Source: Tetrastigma voinierianum
Lineage: Eukaryota; Streptophyta; Magnoliopsida; Vitales; Vitaceae
Reading direction: 5' to 3'
DNA length: 64,000 bases
Assembly (NCBI GenBank): GCA_016808115.1
Contig: JAEQBH010001511.1
Span: 1 to 64,000 of the forward strand
Every line of letters begins with the position of its first letter. Position 1 is the stretch's first letter. The position numbers and the translations under genes are program-made. Of this stretch, positions 57,433 to 64,000 are shown piece by piece. Below the pieces are notes generated by a model, which was not told the origin of the DNA, did no database searches, and saw only the letters and a program-made list of their open reading frames with translations.

Positions 57433-58526
57433 TTAGGTATACAAATACCTAGGGCTTGAGGGACTTGGGCTTAGGCCATGGTCATAAGGTGTAAGAGCAT
57501 TACAACTTGGTAAAGCTCGATGTTAGGGTTTAGGTATGTGGTTACCTAAGCAACACGAGCAGGTTAGAACACCGCATGCATCAGGTTTGTGTGTGCTCGG
57601 GTGTATAACATATATGTCAGGGTGGGATTGTTGTGTGCTTGTATGCTCAGAATAAAGATAGGAGGAAATGTGGAAAATTAGGGTTGAGGAAAACATAACC
57701 CCTAAGTTTGAGGTTTGTGGAATTTTAGACACAATGGTTCAAAATTAAATGAAAAAAAATAAAAATTCTGGACAGTAGTTCCAGTTTTGAACATAAATAG
57801 ATTGTGTTGTGAAATTCTGGAAAAAATTTCCAATTTTTACACAAGAAAAGGGTCAAAATGAAACTCTTAAAATTTTTTGAGTTGTAAGAATTGTAGTGGT
57901 CTAGGCTACTGCATTTCGAGATGGCAGGAGGCCATCGAGATTAGAAAAAAAATAAAGTTTCCTGTTTGATGGAATGGGCTACTGCCCATTTTCTAAAATT
58001 GAGTCACAACATACAGTTGTATCAGGGCACACAAAGAGGGCCGAGCGTGCACAAAAGCAAAGCAAGGTGCACAAACAGCCGAGTAGGCATGCAGGCCTGG
58101 GCACGCCAGGAGGGGGGCGTGACACGGCCACAATATAGCTGGCCGTGCTCACGACACGGCCGAGGAGGCCTGTGACACGACGCGCAGAGTGCGCGCAGCA
58201 TGGGCCTTGGGTGTGCACGCTGTGCACCCAACCCAGTTTTGACTCAGGACACTGTTTTGAGTCATTGTTCATGAACACTGTTCAAGAGCACTGTTCACGA
58301 GGTTTTCAAAATAAAAAAAAAAAAAAATAAAAAAAAAAAAAAAAAATTTGTAAAATAAAATGAAATAGAATAAAATAAATTTTTTTTTGTTAAATATGAA
58401 TGCATTACCTATGAATGCATGGACATTGTGTGTGAAATGTTTTTAGTATGAAAATAGTGTCTCGAGGTTGTGTTTACACCTTAGAGATACTGCATTGAAT
58501 CTTAACTTGCCATTTGACATGTGTAG
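57433..58526 (+). other. 5' leader with GC-rich CACGACACGG segment
   Basis: Untranslated leader. Seen: a GC-rich island about 58080-58215 (GGGCGTGACACGGCC, GCTCACGACACGGCC, GTGACACGACGCG). Then GTTCATGAACACTGTTCAAG follows near 58265, and long A runs near 58312-58346. The same order is found in the leader of the 28.8-kb element. Confidence 0.65.
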
Positions 58527-59400
58527 ATGGCTAGTCGAGGGCGAGGACGTAGAGGTCATCCATGTGGTGCTAGCCAAGCACCACCAGTATTTGACCAGCA
58601 GGCTTTTGCTCAGGCTGTAGGGAATGCGGCTGCTGCTATTGCACAGGCTAGTGTAGCAGGTAGCAAGGGAGGTCCGAGTAACCTCCAAAGGTTCAGGGCA
58701 CATCATCCTCCGACATTCACATGGGAAGGACATCCGATGGTGGCAGACCATTGTCTACGCAGTCGAAGGTGTCGGGAGGCCATGAGATTACCCCGACACG
58801 ACTCAGATCGCACTAGCCATGTTCCGCCTAGAGGGTTAGCCCAAGTACGCAGAATCCAGGGCAAAGACCCTGTGAGAGATCTGCAGGCAACAGACTCGGG
58901 GCGCAGTTCCATGATCTTTTCATGGGCAAGTATTTTCCGGACACTGCTCGTCACCCAAAGGCTCAGGAGTTCCTAGAGCTGAAGCAGGGGACTATGACTG
59001 TGATGTAGTATGTGGCTAGATTCATGGAGCTAGCTCATTTTGCTAATGACTACGTGGCCACGGACACGGCCAAGGTCATGAGATTCGAGAATGGGATGAA
59101 GTTGTCCATTTAGGGCAGGATTATAGGACTTCGCCTACCAGACATGGACTCTATGGTTGAGACTGCCTGACCATAGAGAGAGAGATCGAGGATGCTCCTG
59201 AGCACCCCTGGGATGCGGGTGTTAGTAGCAAGAGAATGAGTCATTTTCTTCTGTTCTAGAAAGAAGCGGTCACGTTCTAGTCTCACGTGGTTCCCAGTGG
59301 CCGCGCCACTGGGGCCGTGACGTATCAAAGGGTTACCTACGCCGGGCGATGGTGTGCTACCATCACGCAAATTCGAACATATGAGGAGGGATCGCCCCCG
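58527..59400 (+). pseudogene. Chromovirus-like gag
   Basis: Seen: ATG at 58527 opens MASRGRGRRGHPCGASQAPP, then FDQQAFAQAV, then GGPSNLQRFRAHHPPTFTWE. The frame continues open to 58976 but leaves the capsid reading after MVAD. The capsid continues in other frames near 58925-59180 (KYFPDTARHPKAQEFLELKQ, FMELAHFANDYVATDTAK, PDMDSMV, REIEDA). A decayed nucleocapsid knuckle (CYHHAKFEHMRRDRP) lies near 59350. Known: Gag forms the particle and binds the RNA. Two or more indels and a TAG after MTVM break it. Confidence 0.85.
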
Positions 59401-60200
59401 TGAGACAGTGGATCCCGTGGTTTCGACAGCGCAGCCCCGGGCCACCGGTAGGACAGAGAGGATACAAACTTCATTCCTCCACACCCCAAGATCCGCCAAA
59501 GGAGCCAAGACGCTCAGTGGAGCTATACTGCACCTCCGCTATTACCGTAGGCCAGAGAGGCCATGTTATGGGCCAAGGCAGAGGACGAGGCCCACAGGCA
59601 GGGACATCAGGGGTTCAGGGGCGTGTCTACGCCATCATACCACCGGCTGAGTCAGCAGATCAGCCAGTTATACGTGGTACATTTTTGTTATTTCGCCTAT
59701 GGGCAAGAGTGTTATTTGATTCGTGTCGTGATTCACTGGGCCGCGCATCCGCTGTGGATAGAGTCATTTAGAGGTTGAGGCCTTTGGAGGAGCCCTTGTA
59801 TGTGAGTTCTCCCTTAAGGATCGTGCATGGCGACAGTGGACGACAGGTCGTGGGCCGCGAAGTTAGAGATCTCTGGGACTCCTACTTCACGCTGGACCGA
59901 GGATCATGTACACGTCAGAGTCTCGACGTCATCCCTGTGGATGGATTGGTCAGACAGCCATAGTCATATCGACAGAGCGTAGGAGGGTTACCGCCTACAC
60001 GCAAGACGATACTCGTGTTGTATTTCAGGGGACAAGCATGATATTTTACCTCAGACAAGGTAATGAGTCCAGTGTCGTGACGCTGGCGTGATGGCTAGAA
60101 AGCCTTACCTTAGAGGACTTGCAGACAACTTAGATCTCCCCCTCGAACATTCCGGGCGAGTATGAGGATGTTTTTTCCATGAGCTACGAGATTGCCTCTA
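59401..60200 (+). pseudogene. Gypsy aspartic protease remnant
   Basis: Seen: a Gly/Arg/Gln-rich linker (GQGRGRGPQAGTSGVQGRVY, near 59570-59630). Then ARVLFDSCRDSLGRAS near 59705-59750, where the catalytic triad D-S/T-G reads D-S-C, then MRPLEEPLYVSSPL at 59775. The changed glycine would inactivate the enzyme, which in active elements cleaves the Gag-Pol polyprotein. The segment after 59960 is decayed. Confidence 0.75.
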
Positions 60201-63000
60201 TAGAGGGTTATGGGATTTCTGTATCGAAAGCTACACTCTAGTACTTCGCTCATCTCATGACTCCGTAGGACGACACCCACTCAGTTACAAGAACTCGTAG
60301 TCCAAACATAGAGTTGCTGTGGGACAGGCCCATTAGACCGAGCACTTCACCATGGGGCGCTCCGGTCCTGTTTGTGAAGAAAAATGATAAGACCCTTCCT
60401 CGACCGTGCATCGACTACGACAAATAACAAAGGTTAATATCAAGAATGGTACCCATCGGGCGAGGATTAATGACTTGTTTGATCAAGCAGAGGAGAGCGA
60501 AGTCTACTTAAGATAGACCTTAGTACCGTTACCATCGTACCGAGTGGTTGGTGGCGATACATATCCTTAAGACAATCTGCTCAGACACGTTACGGGCACT
60601 TGAGTTTACGGTGATGCCCTTTCGATCGACGACGCGCCAAGAGCATTCATCGACTCCTGGCGCATGTGGTGTTCCAACTCTATCTAGATCGCCTTGTCAT
60701 AGTCTTGCGGATGACATTTGATCTACTCCCAATCAGAGTGGGAGCATGAGTATCACTGAGGATCATTTGTCGCTGTCAAGAGACCATCGGCCAGGACGCT
60801 AAGTTCGTGAAGCGAGTTTAGGCGACCGAGGTGAGATTTTTGTGATTACGTGGGTGTCAGATCGTGCATGTCGCCGACCTAGAGAAGGCTCGAGGTCGTG
60901 ATGAGTTGGGAGAGGTCAAGTCGGCTGAAGAGTTTCGGGATTGGTCAAGTTACTATAGGAGATTCATCGAGGATTTCTCCCGATTGGCAGCACCTATGAC
61001 GAGATTAACCCGGAAGGAGGTCAAGTTTGATTGGGATGACCGATGTGAGGAGGCATTCCATGAGTTGAAGAGGAGGTTTTCCTTCGCCTTATCTTGATAT
61101 AGTCCTGATAGGGAAGGGGGTACACAAAGGTAGTTTGTGATGCTCCTGGCACCGATCGGGATGTGTTTTGATGCAGTCCGGGAGGGTAGTAGCTTATGGT
61201 TCCCATTAGTTGAAGAATCATGAGCACAATTACCCCACACAGGACATGGAGTTGGTGGTCGTAGTCTTTGCCTTGAAGATTTGGCACCACTATTTATATG
61301 GCGAATGGGGCCGAGGTGCAATTACCTCATAAAAGTCTTATATATTTTCACCAATGGGATCCCAATATTGAGCAACACGATGGACGGGAGTTCCTGTAGA
61401 GGGACTATGACTTCACTTTGCATTACCACCTTGGTAAGACAAATGTGGTGGCTGATGCACTCAATCAAGTCACTGGAGCATTGGCTAATATAGCTTCCCG
61501 CGAGTGGCGATGCTCGAGACTGTGGGACAGTTTGAGCTATAGTACAACCAAAGGTGCTCAAGGTATGTCAGGAGTTTAGTGAAGGCACCATCTCTCGTTG
61601 AGCAGAGTGATTGGTCTCAGGACAGACGAGATAGCGTCCATCAGGACCCCGCACGCCAGGTAACGGAGTGGGCGAGGCTGATACCACGCAGAGTGAGTAG
61701 TCTTCTGCAAGATGAGGATAGTAGCACCTCAAATAATCGAGCCTGAGAGAGGAGATTCTTCGTGGAGTTTCACTCGCTTCTCGATCAGGCATCTAGGTGG
61801 CATAAAGATGTACCGTGCGTTCTTCGTCAGTCAAGATACTGAAAGGAATGAAAGAGACACGAGGGCACTTTGTTCGACGACAGCCACGGTCAGTTGTGCT
61901 AAGGCTGAGCACCGTGGGGCCGAGGCTACTTCACCCATTAGAGGCCAGTGGAAGTGGGAGCACGTCACGATGGATTTTGGTGACCCACTTTCCATGGATA
62001 CCGTGCGACATGATGCAAGATGGGCGATAAAGTGGATCTGGCCACTAAGTCGCCACATTTTCAAATTTCAAAGGGATGACCTCTTCATGATTGGAGAGAT
62101 TCTCGCTAAGGTACATTCGAGATGATAGTCCGGCTACATGGAGTATCGGTATCCATAGTCTCATATAGAGACTCGAGGTTTACGGTGCACTTTTAAAAGA
62201 GTTTCCAAAAGGCTATGGGCACACGGCTGACCATGAGTACAGCTTTCCACCTACCGCAGGTACGTATGGTCGTAGAGGACCATGGCTGTGTGTTGGGAGG
62301 ACATGCCGTGAGCATGTGTTCCTGGGATCATAAGGGTAACTGGAAGAGCATTTTCCCCTTATTGGAATTCGCCATAACAACAGCTATCGTGCAAGTATAC
62401 AACCGGCACCATATGAGGTATTGTAAGGGAGGCCATGCAGATCACCGATATGTCGACCGAGGTGGGAGAGAGCCCATCACCGGGTCCCGATTTGATTGTA
62501 GACACCTCGAGAAGGTGAGCTTGATACTAATAACGCCTTCTCACCCGCCGTAGCCTACAAGAGCTACGCCGATGTACGACGACCCCAGAGTTTGAGGTCA
62601 GGATCACGCTCAAGGTGATGCCCAAGAGAGGAGTGGTCGTTCTAAGAAGTCGAGTTATCGCCAGGTTTATCGGGCCCTTCGAGATACTCGGAGTAGGCAC
62701 AAGAGCATAACGGCTGGCTTTACCGCCCAAAGATGTCGTGTCCATAATGAGGTATTTCACATCTCCATGTCCTGAGGTACACCCGCATCCACCATGTAGT
62801 GGATCGAGTGAGAGATCGAGGTTGACACCTAATGGGACCTTCTCGAGGAGGGACCAAAGGTGCATTATGGATAAGAGGATCACGTTTTGCGACGCAAGAC
62901 CGTTAAGTTAGTCAGGGTGCTATGGAGGCACCGTGGAGGAGGAGTCAACATGGGGAGCCGAGACACGATGCGCCACCTATCCCTTCTTTGCTTAGGGATG
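60201..63000 (+). pseudogene. Gypsy RT, RNase H and integrase remnant
   Basis: Seen: RT fingers near 60330-60420 (RPSTSPWGAPVLFVKKNDKT). The RT-RNase H connection lies at 60864-61097 (FRDWSSYYRRFIEDFSRLAA and KFDWDDRCEEAFHELKRR). RNase H end is near 61400-61500 (DYDFTLHYHLGKTNVVADAL). Integrase is near 61930-62250 (QWKWEHVTMDFGD, then VSIVS, DSRFTVHF and QKAMGTRLTMSTAFH). The tail ends near 62990 with RKTVKLVRVLWRHRGG, a chromodomain-like end. Known: Tekay/Del chromoviruses have such a degenerate chromodomain. The catalytic YxDD box is not readable. Stops and indels are frequent. Confidence 0.85.
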
Positions 63001-63124
63001 ACAGTATCGCGGGTTTAGTCGTTTAATACTTAAATGACTAGTTTACATGCATGGTATAGTGCACGTTGCATATGCATGCGATTTTTTGTGATTGTCCATA
63101 ATTTCAAGACGAAATTCTTTTTAA

Positions 63125-63135
63125 CGAGGGGAGAA
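63125..63135 (+). other. Polypurine tract
   Basis: Seen: CGAGGGGAGAA immediately before the 3' LTR, one base different from the PPT at 37001-37011. Confidence 0.8.
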
Positions 63136-64000
63136 TGTAAGACCCGAGAAAATCCTAATTTTCTGAACAAGGGCAAAATGGTAATTTCGGTCAAAATTCA
63201 AAATTTTTCTAGATATCGGATGACGAAACGGACTTCACTGTTGGAATCGTCTCGCGAAATCTAGCTACCACGTCGACACTCGTCGACCCGAGACATACGA
63301 CTTCACGCCGAGGCACCGTGTCGTGCCTTAAAATGGCTTTCCAGAGAGACATGTGATGTGTCAGGTGATTTTGTGTGGTTTGAGTAATTCAAAATGAATT
63401 TCTTACTATTAACAGCCTGCTGGAGCGACTTGGTGTTATTGATTGAGAATCAATGGGTCATGAATCATAGAATTAAATTATGTTAATATATTCATGTTTT
63501 ATATATTAGCATGAGTTGTCGGGATTGACATAATGCATTCCATATGCACTAGGCACCTTAGAATTATTATGAGTGCATGACATGAAGAAAACAAAAAGGA
63601 AAATATTGTGAAAGGAATTTCGACTAAGATTTTCCTAGAGAATTGTGTCGAGATTATCCAACACCACGCTGAGGGGCCCATGAATTGTTTAAGATATCTA
63701 GTTCAGATTCGCTTCTGAGGGTTGTCCAATAAATTTTACCAAAATTCGACAAGAAGTTTTCGAGAACAAAGGCTTTGTTTTGAAAACTAGGCTTTACTCG
63801 CAGATTAAAGCAGTACGTGTGAGGGAGTCATGAGTAATTCCCAGACATGAGATTGGGCATGTAGGCATTCAAGTAGGATCATGTATTTGCTTGAGTATGA
63901 TGGTTTTCCATGACATGTGCACTTAGGTGGGGAGTAACCCATATAGGAAATTATCTCTACTGGGCATTGCTCACCCTGTCGAGGGATCACTATTTCAAGT
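63136..64000 (+). mobile_element. 3' LTR, truncated by window end
   Basis: Seen: TGTAAGACCCGAGAAAATCC start, CTAGATATCGGATGACGAAA block about 74 bp in, and an R-like ACTTAGGTGGGGAG block near 63920. By comparison with the 5' LTR, about 0.35-0.4 kb is missing to the right. Confidence 0.85.

Larger units (their letters stand above)
56207..64000 (+). mobile_element. Ty3/gypsy element, 3' LTR truncated by window end
   Basis: Seen: 5' LTR 56207-57417, PBS 57421-57432, leader to 58526, gag 58527-59400, pol 59560-63000, PPT 63125-63135, and 3' LTR from 63136 to the window end. Gag start, PBS and pol match the element at 28.8 kb, but the LTR is shorter (1211 bp). It inserted into the copia remnant. 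Frames are interrupted throughout, though less than in the 28.8-kb element. Confidence 0.88.

Noticed and set aside
58443..58954. Minus-strand frames opposite gag
   Set aside because: Shadows of the plus-strand gag, which has recognisable Gag blocks.

Overview
The window looks like a repeat-rich nuclear segment of an angiosperm genome. The evidence is a set of plant-type Ty3/gypsy and Ty1/copia retrotransposons, a CACTA (En/Spm) transposon with a plant-specific transposase gene, a fragment of a plant cellulose synthase gene split by introns, and a receptor-like protein of the EIX/Cf leucine-rich-repeat type. The species cannot be named from the sequence. No intact host gene was found. I saw no rRNA, tRNA or prokaryotic feature. 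Layout, left to right. 1-5.8 kb: the end of a plus-strand LTR, then a minus-strand Tat/Ogre-like gypsy pol remnant (RT, RNase H, integrase) with a ~130-bp tandem-repeat tail. 6.3-7.7 kb: a hAT-like non-autonomous element with an 8-bp target duplication. 9.1-10.1 kb: a copia integrase fragment. 10.1-18.5 kb: a three-level nest on the minus strand, with LTR A interrupted by LTR B (ACTCC duplication), itself interrupted by element C (TAAGTGT repeat). LTRs A and B carry large degenerate arrays of a GTCGTGAC/GTCGCGAC motif. 18.6-24.5 kb: a small CACTA-like element split by an internally deleted gypsy element with both LTRs. 24.9-25.1 kb: a ~41-bp repeat. 25.65-26.4 kb: three broken exons of a cellulose synthase gene. 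26.46-41 kb: a CACTA transposon whose transposase gene is split by a solo LTR (27.4-39.7 kb, CTAAC duplication), which is in turn split by a complete 10.3-kb gypsy element (28.8-39.0 kb, TCAAG duplication). 41.8-43.9 kb: another LTR. 44.7-47.7 kb: copia RT/RNase H, a partial duplication, a copia LTR and a second copy of element C. 48.9-51.7 kb: a full-length but frameshifted receptor-like protein gene on the minus strand. 53.0-56.2 kb: a minus-strand copia element. 56.2-64.0 kb: a plus-strand gypsy element whose 3' LTR runs off the window. Most gypsy LTRs here belong to one broad family (Tekay/Del-like chromovirus by gag start, initiator-Met-type PBS, pol order and a degenerate chromodomain-like integrase end). 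They share a conserved block with TGACG about 75-115 bp from the LTR start. The most unusual recurring signal is the palindromic GTCGYGAC motif, present in at least eight places in four or more unrelated element contexts. Open reading frames are broken by many 1-2-nt indels, some of them compensating, so base-level assembly error in repeats must be considered alongside real decay.
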